64,000 bases of DNA from Pseudomonas sp. N3-W. GTDB taxonomy: Bacteria > Pseudomonadota > Gammaproteobacteria > Pseudomonadales > Pseudomonadaceae. Shown here one piece after another: positions 44,477-54,076 of the stretch (its first letter is position 1; each line of letters starts with the position of its first letter). The notes beneath the pieces are model-generated. The model did no database searches. It was not told the origin of the DNA and saw only the letters and a list, made by a program, of their open reading frames with translations. The stretch covers positions 2,600,001 through 2,664,000 of the forward strand of contig NZ_CP103965.1 of NCBI RefSeq assembly GCF_024970185.1, in the 5' to 3' direction. Made by a program: the position numbers and the translations under genes.

Positions 44477-46305
44477 TGATCTTTCTCCGAAGATTTCAGC
44501 CAGCACGCACTCAGGCCCAGGGTGTAGGGCGGCGTGGTGACGAAGGCGAACCGGTTGCGGTAGGCCAGTCGATGATAATTAAGATACCAGTTGGGAATGC
44601 TGTAGTGCTGCCACAGCAGCACGCGGTCCAGCGCCTTGCCGGCGGCCACCTGTTCGTCGCGGGTCTGGGCGCCGAGCAATTGCTCAAGTAACTGGTCGAC
44701 CACCGGGTTGGCGATGCCCGCGTAATTCTTGCTGCCCTTGACCCCGACCTGGCTGGAGTGGAAGTACTGCCATTGTTCCAGGCCCGGGCTGAGGGTCTGG
44801 TTGAGGGTCATCAGGATCATGTCGAAATCGAATTGATCCAGGCGTTGTTTGTACTGGGCACGGTCCACCGTGCGCAGCCGGGCGTCGATGCCGATGCTGG
44901 CGAGGTTTTCGACGTACGGCTGAAGAATGCGCTCCAGATTCGGATTGACCAGCAGAATCTCGAACCGCAGCGGCTGGCCTTTGTTGTTCTCGATGCGTTG
45001 ACCATTGAGCTTCCAGCCGGCCTCGCCGAGCAGGCCCAGGGCCTTGCGCAGGGTGTCCCGCGGGATGCCGCGACCGTCGGTCTGCGCCAGGCTGAAGGGC
45101 TCGGTAAAGAGCTTGGCCGGCAGTTGTTCGCGATACGGCTTGAGCATCAGCCATTCATGACCAATCGGCAGGCCGGTGGCGGCGAACTCGCTGTTGGGGT
45201 AGTAACTCAGGGCGCGCTGGTAGGCACCGTTGAACAGGGTACGGTTGGTCCACTCGAAGTCGAACATCAGCCCCAGCGCTTCACGCACCTTGACCTCGGA
45301 GAAGGTCGGGCGGCGGGTGTTCATGAACAGGCCCTGGCTTTGTGTCGGGATCTGGTGCGGGATCTGCGCCTTGATCACGTCGCCGCGCCGTACCGCCGGG
45401 AAGTTGTAGCCGTTGTCCCAGTTCTTCGCCTGATGCTCGATGTAGATGTCGAACTCGCCGGCCTTGAACGCTTCGAACGCGACGTCACTGTCGCGGTAGA
45501 ACTCGACTTCCATGCGGTCAACGTTGTACTTGCCGCGATTGACCGCCAGGTCCTTGCCCCAGTAGTCCTTGACCCGTTCGAAAATGATCTGCCGCCCCGG
45601 CTTTACCGAGGTGATGCGATACGGGCCGCTGCCCAACGGCGGTTCGAACGTGGTGGCCTTGAAGTCGCGACCTTCCCAGTAATGCCTTGGCAGCACTGGC
45701 AACTCGCCGAGGCGCAGGATCAGCAATGGATTGCCGGCACGCTTGAACACGAAGCGAATCCGCCGGGGACCGAGAATGTCGACCCGCTGCACTTCCTGCA
45801 GGTTGGTGCGGTACTGCGGATGGCCTTCCTTGAGCAGCAGACGATAGGAAAACGCCACGTCGTCGGCGGTGATCGGCGTGCCGTCGTGGAAGCGTGCTTC
45901 GGGGCGCAGGTTGAACACCACCCAACTGCGGTCCTCGCTGTACTCCACCGACTGGGCGATCAGGCCATAACTGGATGTCGGCTCATCACCGGACGGCGCG
46001 TACTGGCCGGTGCCGACCATCAACGGTTCGTTGAGCTCGTTGATCCCGTATTGCAGGAAGTTCGGTGTGCTAACCGGGCTGGAGCCCTTGAAAGTATAGG
46101 GATTGAGCGTATCGAAGGTGCCAAACGCCATCACCCGCAACGTACCGCCCTTGGGCGCTTGCGGGTTGACCCAGTCGAAATGGGTAAAACTGGCCGGGTA
46201 CTTGAGCGTGCCGAACTGCGCATAACCGTGGCTTTCGGTGATCGCTGCACTGGCGGGGGAACTCAAGGCCAGGCTGATCAGGAGCAGGAGGAGGGGACGC
46301 TTCAA
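44473..46305 (-). CDS. Peptide ABC transporter substrate-binding protein, YejA-like (copy 1)
   Basis: A 610-residue periplasmic SBP_bac_5 protein with signal MKRPLLLLLISLALSSPASA. It contains FDWVNPQAPKGGTLRVMAFG, FNLRPEARFHDGTPITADDV and LGSGPYRITSV. It is the first gene of the operon and a tandem paralogue of the next one; the pair may widen the range of peptides delivered to the shared YejB/E/F transporter. The stop overlaps the next start by four bases. Confidence 0.9.
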   Translation of the reverse strand: MKRPLLLLLISLALSSPASAAITESHGYAQFGTLKYPASFTHFDWVNPQAPKGGTLRVMAFGTFDTLNPYTFKGSSPVSTPNFLQYGINELNEPLMVGTGQYAPSGDEPTSSYGLIAQSVEYSEDRSWVVFNLRPEARFHDGTPITADDVAFSYRLLLKEGHPQYRTNLQEVQRVDILGPRRIRFVFKRAGNPLLILRLGELPVLPRHYWEGRDFKATTFEPPLGSGPYRITSVKPGRQIIFERVKDYWGKDLAVNRGKYNVDRMEVEFYRDSDVAFEAFKAGEFDIYIEHQAKNWDNGYNFPAVRRGDVIKAQIPHQIPTQSQGLFMNTRRPTFSEVKVREALGLMFDFEWTNRTLFNGAYQRALSYYPNSEFAATGLPIGHEWLMLKPYREQLPAKLFTEPFSLAQTDGRGIPRDTLRKALGLLGEAGWKLNGQRIENNKGQPLRFEILLVNPNLERILQPYVENLASIGIDARLRTVDRAQYKQRLDQFDFDMILMTLNQTLSPGLEQWQYFHSSQVGVKGSKNYAGIANPVVDQLLEQLLGAQTRDEQVAAGKALDRVLLWQHYSIPNWYLNYHRLAYRNRFAFVTTPPYTLGLSACWLKSSEKDQ

Positions 46306-46461
46306 GTCAGAGATCCGATCCAGGCGGCTTGGGCTTTGTGGGCCGTACAGTAACAGCTTGTATCGACAGGAAAAAGACAGGGGGTTAATGGGCGTAAGTA
46401 ATGGCAGTGTGTGCAGCGAAATCCCACAGGGTTAACATTCGGCAAACCATTCGCAGCAGTC

Positions 46462-46489
46462 AAAAAAAGCCCCTGAATGTCAGGGGCTC
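46462..46489 (-). terminator. Rho-independent terminator of mltD
   Basis: On the minus strand AGCCCCTG-acatt-CAGGGGCT is followed by seven T residues, just downstream of the mltD stop at 46493. Confidence 0.9.
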
Positions 46490-46492
46490 ATT

Positions 46493-47920
46493 TTAATGCG
46501 GCGAATACACGGTCAGCATCTGCCCAGGCTTGAGGGCCTGGCCGACACGCGGGTTCCAGCGCTTGAGGTGCTGCATTTCAACGTTGAAGCGCTTGGCGAC
46601 CATGTACAGCGAGTCGCCTTGCTTGACCTTGTACTGGGTCTGCTTCTTGGTGTTGGCGGCGATCAGGGTGCTGGTGCGCCCCTTGCCGCGTTTGCTGGTG
46701 TCTTGCATGACCAGGGTCTGGCCGACCTTGAGGTCCTTGCCGGTGAGCCTGTTCCAGCGCTGCAGGTCCTTGACGTCGACTTTGTGGGCCTTGGCGATGG
46801 TGCCCAGGTTGTCGCCGCGTTTGACCCGGTAGGCGCGCTTGAGGCTGGCGATTTCGCGACTGTCGGAGCCTTCGAATACCGGCTTGAGCGGACGCTTGCT
46901 GATCAGGTCCTCGGGGCGCATGGTCGACAGGCTGCTGGTCAGCAGTTGGGCCTTGGAGGTCGGCACCAGCAAATGCTGAGGACCGTCGAGGGTAGTGCGT
47001 TCCTTGAAGGCCGGGTTGAGCTGGAACAGTTCGTCTTCGTCGATGTTCCCCACTTCGGCGAGCTTGGACAGGTCCATGCGCTGATTGATTTCGACAACCT
47101 GGAAATACGGCTCGTTGGCGATGGTTTTCAGGTTCACGCCATAGGCTTCGGGTGACAGCACCACTTGCGACAGGGCCAGCAACTTCGGCACATAGGCCTG
47201 GGTTTCGGCAGGCAGCGGCAGGTTCCAGTAATCGGTGGGCAGCCCCAGCTTCTCGTTGCGCTCGATGGCCCGGCTGACCGTGCCTTCGCCGGCGTTGTAG
47301 GCGGCCAGGGCCAGCAGCCAGTCACCGTTGAACATGTCGTGCAGGCGGGTCAGGTAGTCCATCGCGGCGGTGGTCGAGGCGGTGATGTCGCGACGGCCAT
47401 CGTAGACGCGAGTCTGGCGCAGGTTGTAGTAGCGCCCGGTGGACGGGATGAACTGCCACAGGCCCACCGCGTCGGAGCGCGAATAGGCCATCGGGTTGTA
47501 GGCGCTTTCAATCACCGGCAACAGCGCCAGTTCCAGCGGCATGTTGCGCTCTTCGAGGCGTTCGATGATGTAGTGGATGTACAGGCTGCCGCGTTCGCCG
47601 GCGTTTTCGAGGAAAGACGGGTTACTGGCGAACCACAGGCGCTGTTGCTCGATGCGCGGGTTGACGCCCAGGCCGTCCTGCAGCTGGAAACCCTGGCGCA
47701 TGCGCTCCCAGACGTCTTGCGGTACTTGCGGGCTGGGTTTCTCGCTGAGCCAGATAGGCTTCTGTTTGGCGCGCGCTGCGATATTCGGGGTGTGGGCCGC
47801 GTCGGTCTGCGGCACATGGCTTGAACAGCCCGCCAGTGTGGCGGACACAGCCACCGCTATGGCTTGAGCCAGGCGGGTCAATGCGTCTGAATTAATGGAC
47901 TTACGAATAGATGACGACAT
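46493..47920 (-). CDS. mltD: Membrane-bound lytic murein transglycosylase D
   Basis: A 475-residue outer-membrane lipoprotein that cleaves peptidoglycan. The signal ends SATLAGC (lipobox). The SLT domain shows the catalytic Glu in LLPVIESAYNPMAYSRSDAV and GLWQFIPSTGRYYNL, then ALAAYNAGEGTVSRAI. Two clear C-terminal LysM domains (YRVKRGDNLGTIAKAHKVDV; YKVKQGDSLYMVAKRFNVEM) bind glycan. A weaker LysM-like stretch precedes them. ATG at 47920 was chosen over an in-frame TTG at 47944. Confidence 0.94.
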   Translation of the reverse strand: MSSSIRKSINSDALTRLAQAIAVAVSATLAGCSSHVPQTDAAHTPNIAARAKQKPIWLSEKPSPQVPQDVWERMRQGFQLQDGLGVNPRIEQQRLWFASNPSFLENAGERGSLYIHYIIERLEERNMPLELALLPVIESAYNPMAYSRSDAVGLWQFIPSTGRYYNLRQTRVYDGRRDITASTTAAMDYLTRLHDMFNGDWLLALAAYNAGEGTVSRAIERNEKLGLPTDYWNLPLPAETQAYVPKLLALSQVVLSPEAYGVNLKTIANEPYFQVVEINQRMDLSKLAEVGNIDEDELFQLNPAFKERTTLDGPQHLLVPTSKAQLLTSSLSTMRPEDLISKRPLKPVFEGSDSREIASLKRAYRVKRGDNLGTIAKAHKVDVKDLQRWNRLTGKDLKVGQTLVMQDTSKRGKGRTSTLIAANTKKQTQYKVKQGDSLYMVAKRFNVEMQHLKRWNPRVGQALKPGQMLTVYSPH

Positions 47921-48019
47921 TGGCTGGAAGTAAGTTCCGGGCAAAAATGTCGGGCGATTCTAGAAAGCGCACCCCCTGCGGTCAACCATTCAGAATTTTT
48001 GTACCAATGCATAGCGTGC

Positions 48020-48787
48020 TTAGAACGTATCTTTCCAAGCTCGCAGGGCAGCAAAAACCGCACTTGGCGCCCGGTTATCGGGGCCATTCCGTTCGTCCAC
48101 TTTTTCTTTAACGGATGTTTCTTCAACCCGTAAAAAAGGGTTGGTGAGCTTTTCCAGCGCCAGGGTCGATGGCAAGGTCATGATCCCGGCGGCCCGTTGT
48201 TGCGTGACTTTGGCCAGGCGCTCGGCGGTATCGTGGTTGCCAGGCTCGACGGCGGCGGCAAATTTCAGGTTGCTCAGGGTGTATTCGTGGGTGCAGTAGA
48301 CCAGCGTATCGGCGGGCAATGACGCCAGGCGGCTGAGCGACGAGTGCATCTGTTCGGGCGTCCCTTCGAACAGGCGGCCACAGCCGGCGGCGAACAGGGT
48401 ATCGCCGCAGAACAGCAGGCCGTGGTGATAAAAGGCAATGTGCCCCAGGGTGTGGCCCGGCACGGCGAATACGTCAAAGTCACAGCCCAGCACGTTGATG
48501 CGGTCGTTGTCATCGAGGGCCACGTCGCGGGCCGGGATGTTTTCGCTGGCCGGGCCGTAGACCGTCGCCTGCGTTGCTTTTTTCAGCGGCTCGACGCCGC
48601 CGACATGATCATGATGGTGATGGGTGATCAGGATATCGCTGAGCACCCATCCCGGATGCGCCGCCAGCCAGGCCTGCACGGGCGCGGCATCGCCCGGATC
48701 GACCACGGCGTAGCGTTGGGTTCGGTGGTCCTGTAACAACCAGATGTAGTTGTCGGTGAAGGCGGGCAGGGCACTGATCTGTATCAT
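48020..48787 (-). CDS. gloB: Hydroxyacylglutathione hydrolase (glyoxalase II)
   Basis: A 255-residue metallo-beta-lactamase-fold enzyme that hydrolyses S-lactoylglutathione in methylglyoxal detoxification. Metal ligands are visible in [10 protein letters not shown], in VPGHTLGH and in [17 protein letters not shown]. The C-terminal glyoxalase II domain follows [14 protein letters not shown]. Start ATG at 48787 begins [18 protein letters not shown], the usual N-terminus. It is divergent from the methyltransferase gene with 65 bases between starts. Confidence 0.95.
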   Translation of the reverse strand: MIQISALPAFTDNYIWLLQDHRTQRYAVVDPGDAAPVQAWLAAHPGWVLSDILITHHHHDHVGGVEPLKKATQATVYGPASENIPARDVALDDNDRINVLGCDFDVFAVPGHTLGHIAFYHHGLLFCGDTLFAAGCGRLFEGTPEQMHSSLSRLASLPADTLVYCTHEYTLSNLKFAAAVEPGNHDTAERLAKVTQQRAAGIMTLPSTLALEKLTNPFLRVEETSVKEKVDERNGPDNRAPSAVFAALRAWKDTF

Positions 48788-48852
48788 CGTCGGATTCGCC
48801 AAGCGGAAAACAATGGCGCATCTTAGAACTTCCTGGCGCGTTGGAGAATGCA

Positions 48853-49611
48853 ATGACCGATAAAGCGTTCGCTCAGGCTGATCCTGACTGGCTGGCGTTG
48901 ATCAGCTCTGCCCGTGAATGGCTGTCCGGGCCGCTCGGGCAATTTCTGCTGGATGAAGAGCGGCGTATGCTCGAAGACGAGTTGGGCCGGTTCTTTGGCG
49001 GCTATCTGGTGCATTACGGTCCGTCCGCCGAAACCCCGCCGGCGGCGCCGCAAGTGCAGCGCAATGTGCGACTCGGTGCACCATTGCCGGGCGTGGAGAT
49101 CGTCTGCGAAGAACAGGCCTGGCCGTTGAGTGAGCATGCCGCTGATGTGGTGGTGTTGCAGCACGGGCTGGACTTCTGCCTGTCGCCCCACGGTTTGCTG
49201 CGTGAGGCCGCGAGCAGTGTACGGCCGGGCGGGCATCTGCTGATCATTGGCATCAACCCTTGGAGCAGTTGGGGGTTGCGCCATGTCTTCGCCCACGACG
49301 CATTACGCCAGGCCCGCTGTATTTCCCCGTCCCGGGTGTCCGACTGGCTCAATCTGCTCGGCTTCGCGCTGGAGAAACGCCGCTTCGGGTGCTATCGTCC
49401 GCCGCTTGCATCCCCCACCTGGCAGGCTCGTCTGGCCGGTTGGGAGCGCAAGGCCGGTGACTGGCAATTGTCCGGTGGCGGCTTCTATCTATTGGTAGCC
49501 CGCAAGATCGTGGTCGGCCTGCGGCCCGTGCGTCAGGAGCGACGCGAGCCGATGGGCAAGCTGATCCCGCTGCCGATGGCCAAGGTCAATCGTCGTCATA
49601 GCGAGCCGTAA
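48853..49611 (+). CDS. Class I SAM-dependent methyltransferase
   Basis: A 252-residue protein with a methyltransferase-11-like core: [20 protein letters not shown], then [20 protein letters not shown] and [21 protein letters not shown]. The classical glycine-rich motif I is degenerate. Conserved Pseudomonas proteins of this type lie between gloB and rnhA, as here. The start ATG has GGAG seven bases upstream. Target unknown. Confidence 0.75.
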   Translation: MTDKAFAQADPDWLALISSAREWLSGPLGQFLLDEERRMLEDELGRFFGGYLVHYGPSAETPPAAPQVQRNVRLGAPLPGVEIVCEEQAWPLSEHAADVVVLQHGLDFCLSPHGLLREAASSVRPGGHLLIIGINPWSSWGLRHVFAHDALRQARCISPSRVSDWLNLLGFALEKRRFGCYRPPLASPTWQARLAGWERKAGDWQLSGGGFYLLVARKIVVGLRPVRQERREPMGKLIPLPMAKVNRRHSEP

Positions 49612-49702
49612 ACCTTCTTCATTTTTTCGGCCGGGCTTGCCCCGGCCTCGGGCATCGTCGATCCGTGATCGGCGAGCCAGCGCATTTTCTGGATAGATTG
49701 GC

Positions 49703-50155
49703 ATGAGCGATAGCGTAGAACTGTTCACCGATGGCGCCTGCAAAGGCAATCCTGGCCCGGGTGGCTGGGGCGCACTGCTGGTGTGCAAGGGTGTCGAAAA
49801 AGAGCTTTGGGGTGGCGAAGCCAACACCACCAACAATCGCATGGAGTTGATGGGCGCGATTCGTGGCCTGGAAGAACTCAAGCGTTCCTGTGACGTGCTG
49901 TTGGTGACCGACTCGCAGTACGTGATGAAGGGCATCAACGAGTGGATGGTCAACTGGAAAAAGCGCGGCTGGAAAACGGCGGCGAAAGAACCGGTTAAAA
50001 ATGCTGATCTGTGGAAGCTGCTGGACGAGCAGGTCAACCGCCACAACGTCACCTGGAAATGGGTGCGCGGGCACATCGGCCATCACGGCAACGAACGGGC
50101 CGACCAGTTGGCCAACCGTGGGGTGGATGAAGTCCGCGGCTACAAGCAGGATTGA
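49703..50155 (+). CDS. rnhA: Ribonuclease HI
   Basis: A 150-residue enzyme that removes RNA from RNA-DNA hybrids. Active-site acidic residues are seen in [39 protein letters not shown] and [11 protein letters not shown]. The handle region [16 protein letters not shown] is present. It is upstream of dnaQ, an arrangement shared with other gamma-proteobacteria, though here they are separated by a REP pair. Confidence 0.97.
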   Translation: MSDSVELFTDGACKGNPGPGGWGALLVCKGVEKELWGGEANTTNNRMELMGAIRGLEELKRSCDVLLVTDSQYVMKGINEWMVNWKKRGWKTAAKEPVKNADLWKLLDEQVNRHNVTWKWVRGHIGHHGNERADQLANRGVDEVRGYKQD

Positions 50156-50167
50156 TCGGTGGTGCGG

Positions 50168-50236
50168 CCTTCGCGAGCAGGCTCGCTCCCACATTGGAAT
50201 GTGATCACCTGTGGGAGCGAGCCTGCTCGCGAAAGG
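50168..50236. repeat. REP pair, compact
   Basis: CCTTCGCGAGCAGGCTCGCT and its inverted partner lie only about 15 bases apart, between rnhA and dnaQ. The two halves are nearly identical. Confidence 0.9.
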
Positions 50237-50320
50237 CGCAACACGGTCTCTGAAACACACGGACGAGCGTGTTAACATCGCCGTTTTTTGCACGATTGAC
50301 CCGTTGAGAGCTGAGCACTG

Positions 50321-51079
50321 ATGGCCACCAGATCCGTTGTACTCGATACCGAAACCACCGGCATGCCGGTGACCGACGGCCACCGGATTATCGAAATCGG
50401 TTGTGTCGAGTTGATCGGTCGGCGCCTCACGGGCCGGCATTTTCACGTTTACCTGCAACCGGATCGCGAGAGTGACGAAGGCGCCATCGGCGTCCACGGC
50501 ATCACCAACGAATTCCTGGTAGGCAAGCCGCGCTTCAACGAAGTGGCCGATGAGTTCTTCGAATTCATCAAGGGCGCGCAGCTGATCATCCATAACGCGG
50601 CGTTCGACGTTGGCTTCATCAACAACGAATTCGCCCTGATGGGCCAGCACGAACGTGCGGACATCACGCAACACTGCTCCATCCTCGACACCCTGATGAT
50701 GGCTCGTGAGCGTCACCCCGGGCAGCGCAACAGCCTCGATGCATTGTGCAAGCGGTATGGCGTCGACAACTCCGGCCGTGAATTGCACGGCGCCTTGCTC
50801 GACTCCGAGATTCTCGCCGACGTCTACCTGACGATGACCGGTGGCCAGACCAGCCTGTCGCTGGCCGGCAACGCGTCGGACGGCAATGGCTCGGGCGAGG
50901 GCGCGGACAACTCCGCGACTGAAATTCGCCGTCTGCCGGCCGACCGTCCGCGTACACGGATCATCCGTGCCAGCGAAGACGATCTGGCGCAGCATATGGC
51001 CCGATTGCAGGCGGTGGCCAAATCTGCCGGTGCGCCAGCGTTGTGGCAGCAGTTAATTGAGGCTGAAGTTCAGGCTTGA
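50321..51079 (+). CDS. dnaQ: DNA polymerase III epsilon subunit (3'-5' exonuclease)
   Basis: A 252-residue DEDDh exonuclease that proofreads for the replicative polymerase. ExoI is VLDTETTGMPV, ExoII is IIHNAAFDVGFINNEF, and ExoIII is HGALLDSEILADVYL with the catalytic His. The C-terminal tail (PALWQQLIEAEVQA) would bind the alpha subunit. ATG at 50321 begins MATRSVVLDTETTG. Confidence 0.96.
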   Translation: MATRSVVLDTETTGMPVTDGHRIIEIGCVELIGRRLTGRHFHVYLQPDRESDEGAIGVHGITNEFLVGKPRFNEVADEFFEFIKGAQLIIHNAAFDVGFINNEFALMGQHERADITQHCSILDTLMMARERHPGQRNSLDALCKRYGVDNSGRELHGALLDSEILADVYLTMTGGQTSLSLAGNASDGNGSGEGADNSATEIRRLPADRPRTRIIRASEDDLAQHMARLQAVAKSAGAPALWQQLIEAEVQA

Positions 51080-51191
51080 CCACTCCCACAGGTTCAGTGT
51101 GTTGAGGCAAGTCTCTCGCCACAACCGCCTCAACCCTCTACCCTGAGTGTATTGGCAGGCCACAAGCCGCCGCCTCAGGACTCTGCGTCCC

Positions 51192-53447
51192 ATGTATAAA
51201 GATTTGAAATTCCCGGTCCTGATCGTCCATCGCGACATCAAGGCCGACACGGTTGCCGGTGATCGCGTACGGGGCATTGCCCGTGAGCTGGAGCAGGAAG
51301 GCTTCAGCATCGTCTGTGCGGTGGATTACACCGAAGGGCGGCTGGTCGCCTCGACCCATCATGGCCTGTCGTGCATGTTGATCGCCGCCGAAGACGCCAG
51401 CTCCAATTCCCATCTATTACAAAACATGGCCCAGTTGATCGGTCTGGCGCGAGTGCGTGCGCCGGATTTGCCGATTTTCGCCTTGGGCGAACAGGTGACA
51501 CTGGAGAACGCCCCGGCCGACGCCATGGCCGAACTCAATCAGCTGCGCGGCATTCTTTATCTGTTCGAAGACACGGTGCCGTTTCTCGCCCGGCAGGTCG
51601 CCCGTGCGGCACGCAAGTACCTTGATGGCTTGCTGCCACCGTTTTTCAAGGCCCTGGTGCAACACACCGCCGATTCCAACTATTCCTGGCACACCCCCGG
51701 TCATGGCGGCGGCGTGGCCTATCACAAGAGCCCGGTGGGGCAGGCGTTCCACCAGTTCTTCGGCGAGAACACCCTGCGATCGGACTTGTCGGTGTCCGTG
51801 CCGGAACTCGGTTCGCTGCTGGATCACACTGGCCCGCTGGCCGAGGCCGAGGCGCGAGCCGCGCGCAACTTTGGCGCCGATCACACCTTTTTCGTGATCA
51901 ACGGCACGTCCACCGCGAACAAGATCGTCTGGCACTCCATGGTCGCCCGAGATGACCTGGTGCTGGTGGACCGCAACTGCCACAAATCGGTGTTGCACTC
52001 GATCATCATGACCGGCGCTATCCCGCTGTACCTGTGCCCGGAGCGCAATGAGCTGGGGATCATCGGCCCGATTCCATTGAGTGAATTCAGTCGCGAATCG
52101 ATTCAGGCCAAGATCGACGCCAGCCCGTTGACCAAAGGCCGCTCGCCCAAGGTCAAGCTGGCGGTGGTCACCAACTCCACCTACGACGGCCTGTGCTACA
52201 ACGCCGAGCTGATCAAGCAGAGCCTGGGCAACAGCGTTGAAGTGCTGCACTTCGACGAGGCCTGGTACGCCTATGCGGCGTTCCACGAGTTCTTTGCCGG
52301 ACGCTACGGCATGGGCACCTCGCGCAGCGAGGACAGCCCGCTGGTGTTCACCACCCATTCCACCCACAAACTGCTGGCGGCGTTCAGTCAGGCGTCGATG
52401 ATTCACGTACAGGATGGCGGGGCACGGCAACTGGATCGCGACCGCTTCAACGAAGCATTCATGATGCACATTTCCACATCGCCGCAGTACAGCATCATTG
52501 CGTCGCTGGACGTGGCTTCGGCGATGATGGAAGGCCCGGCCGGCCGTTCGCTGTTGCAGGAAATGTTCGACGAGGCGCTGAGTTTTCGTCGCGCCCTGGC
52601 CAACTTGCGACAGCACATTGCCGCGGATGACTGGTGGTTCTCGATCTGGCAGCCACCTTCGGTGGAAGGCATCGACCGGGTCGCGACCGAAGACTGGCTG
52701 CTGCAACCAGACGCGGACTGGCACGGCTTTGGCGGCGTGACAGATGATTATGTGTTGCTCGACCCGATCAAGGTCACACTGGTGATGCCTGGCCTTAACG
52801 CCGGTGGCGCCCTGAGCGAACGGGGGATTCCGGCGGCAGTGGTCAGCAAGTTTCTCTGGGAGCGTGGGCTGGTAGTGGAAAAAACCGGCCTGTACTCGTT
52901 TCTGGTGCTGTTCTCCATGGGCATCACCAAAGGCAAGTGGAGCACGCTGCTCACCGAGTTGCTGGAGTTCAAGCGCAGCTATGACGCCAACCTCAGCCTG
53001 AACACTTGCCTGCCGTGCGTAGCGCAACAGGACGCCAGCCGCTATCGAGGCATGGGGCTGCGGGACCTGTGTGATCAATTGCATGCCTGCTACCGCAGCA
53101 ACGCCACCGCCAAACACCTTAAACGCATGTACACCGTGCTACCGGAAATCGCCATGAAACCCGCCGACGCCTATGATCACCTGGTGCGTGGCGAGGTCGA
53201 GGCGGTGTCTATCGATGCACTGCAGGGGCGTATTGCTGCGGTAATGCTGGTGCCGTATCCGCCCGGGATTCCGTTGATCATGCCGGGTGAGCGGTTCACC
53301 GAAACGACCCGCTCGATCAATGATTATCTGGCGTTCGCTCGCACTTTCGACAGCAGCTTTCCCGGATTTGTCGCCGATGTGCACGGCTTGCAACATGAAG
53401 ACGAGGGCAATGGGCGGCTGTACACCGTCGATTGCATCAAGGCATGA
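51192..53447 (+). CDS. ldcA: Orn/Lys/Arg decarboxylase, LdcA-like
   Basis: A 751-residue PLP-dependent basic amino acid decarboxylase. An N-terminal wing domain (YKDLKFPVLIVHRDIKADT) is followed by the core with NYSWHTPGHGGGVAYHKSPVG and the PLP-binding lysine in THSTHKLLAA (Lys393), then a C-terminal domain. Length and sequence fit LdcA of P. aeruginosa, which makes cadaverine from lysine; arginine or ornithine as substrate cannot be excluded. ATG at 51192 is taken; the frame extends 45 bases further upstream. A GNAT gene follows by 14 bases. Confidence 0.85.
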   Translation: MYKDLKFPVLIVHRDIKADTVAGDRVRGIARELEQEGFSIVCAVDYTEGRLVASTHHGLSCMLIAAEDASSNSHLLQNMAQLIGLARVRAPDLPIFALGEQVTLENAPADAMAELNQLRGILYLFEDTVPFLARQVARAARKYLDGLLPPFFKALVQHTADSNYSWHTPGHGGGVAYHKSPVGQAFHQFFGENTLRSDLSVSVPELGSLLDHTGPLAEAEARAARNFGADHTFFVINGTSTANKIVWHSMVARDDLVLVDRNCHKSVLHSIIMTGAIPLYLCPERNELGIIGPIPLSEFSRESIQAKIDASPLTKGRSPKVKLAVVTNSTYDGLCYNAELIKQSLGNSVEVLHFDEAWYAYAAFHEFFAGRYGMGTSRSEDSPLVFTTHSTHKLLAAFSQASMIHVQDGGARQLDRDRFNEAFMMHISTSPQYSIIASLDVASAMMEGPAGRSLLQEMFDEALSFRRALANLRQHIAADDWWFSIWQPPSVEGIDRVATEDWLLQPDADWHGFGGVTDDYVLLDPIKVTLVMPGLNAGGALSERGIPAAVVSKFLWERGLVVEKTGLYSFLVLFSMGITKGKWSTLLTELLEFKRSYDANLSLNTCLPCVAQQDASRYRGMGLRDLCDQLHACYRSNATAKHLKRMYTVLPEIAMKPADAYDHLVRGEVEAVSIDALQGRIAAVMLVPYPPGIPLIMPGERFTETTRSINDYLAFARTFDSSFPGFVADVHGLQHEDEGNGRLYTVDCIKA

Positions 53448-53461
53448 GGACTTTTCCCAGT

Positions 53462-54076
53462 ATGCAACCGGTGATGAATCCGAAGTATCCCGGCCTGTCG
53501 GTACGGGTGGCCGATGATGGTTTTGCGGCCTACATCTGGGGCAGCGATTTCAGCTTCGAAGTCGCGGCTTATGGCACCGCCGAAATCGGTGTGCCGGTGG
53601 CGCAGTGGCAGGTCGAACCGATCACGCCGTATCGCAAGTGTTATGGCATCGATCCGGAAGAGTTCAGCAGTTTCCGTGACGCCGCCGATAGCGCAATTTT
53701 CATGGCGTATCTGGATGATGAGCCGGTCGGTCACCTGGTGGTCAGCACCAACTGGAACGGTTTTGCCCATATCGACGAGTTGGCGGTGCATGCGCCGGCT
53801 CGCCGTCACGGGGTGGCCAAGGCGTTGCTGGATGTGGCGCAGTTCTGGAGTCGCAAGAAAAAGTTGCCGGGCATCATGCTGGAAACCCAGAACAACAACC
53901 TGGGAGCTTGCCGGCTCTACGAACGCAGCGGTTATCTGATTGGCGGGATCGATCATCTGCGCTATCGCGGGATCGACCCGAACACCGCCGAAGTCGCGTT
54001 GTTCTGGTATCGGTTGTTCGATAACCCGCTGGAAAACCCGATCAGCTCGCCAGCATCGCCACGGCTTGTTCCGTGA
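53462..54076 (+). CDS. GNAT-family N-acetyltransferase
   Basis: A 204-residue acetyltransferase. The acetyl-CoA-binding core is visible in HIDELAVHAPARRHGVAKAL (the variant R/Q-x-x-G-x-A loop is RRHGVA), LLDVAQFWSRKKKLPGIMLE and NNLGACRLYERSGYLIGG. It begins 14 bases after ldcA with GAGGA upstream, so it may act on a product of that pathway, such as cadaverine; this is inferred from position. Its 3' end overlaps the end of the convergent LysR gene by 35 bases. Confidence 0.82.
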   Translation: MQPVMNPKYPGLSVRVADDGFAAYIWGSDFSFEVAAYGTAEIGVPVAQWQVEPITPYRKCYGIDPEEFSSFRDAADSAIFMAYLDDEPVGHLVVSTNWNGFAHIDELAVHAPARRHGVAKALLDVAQFWSRKKKLPGIMLETQNNNLGACRLYERSGYLIGGIDHLRYRGIDPNTAEVALFWYRLFDNPLENPISSPASPRLVP

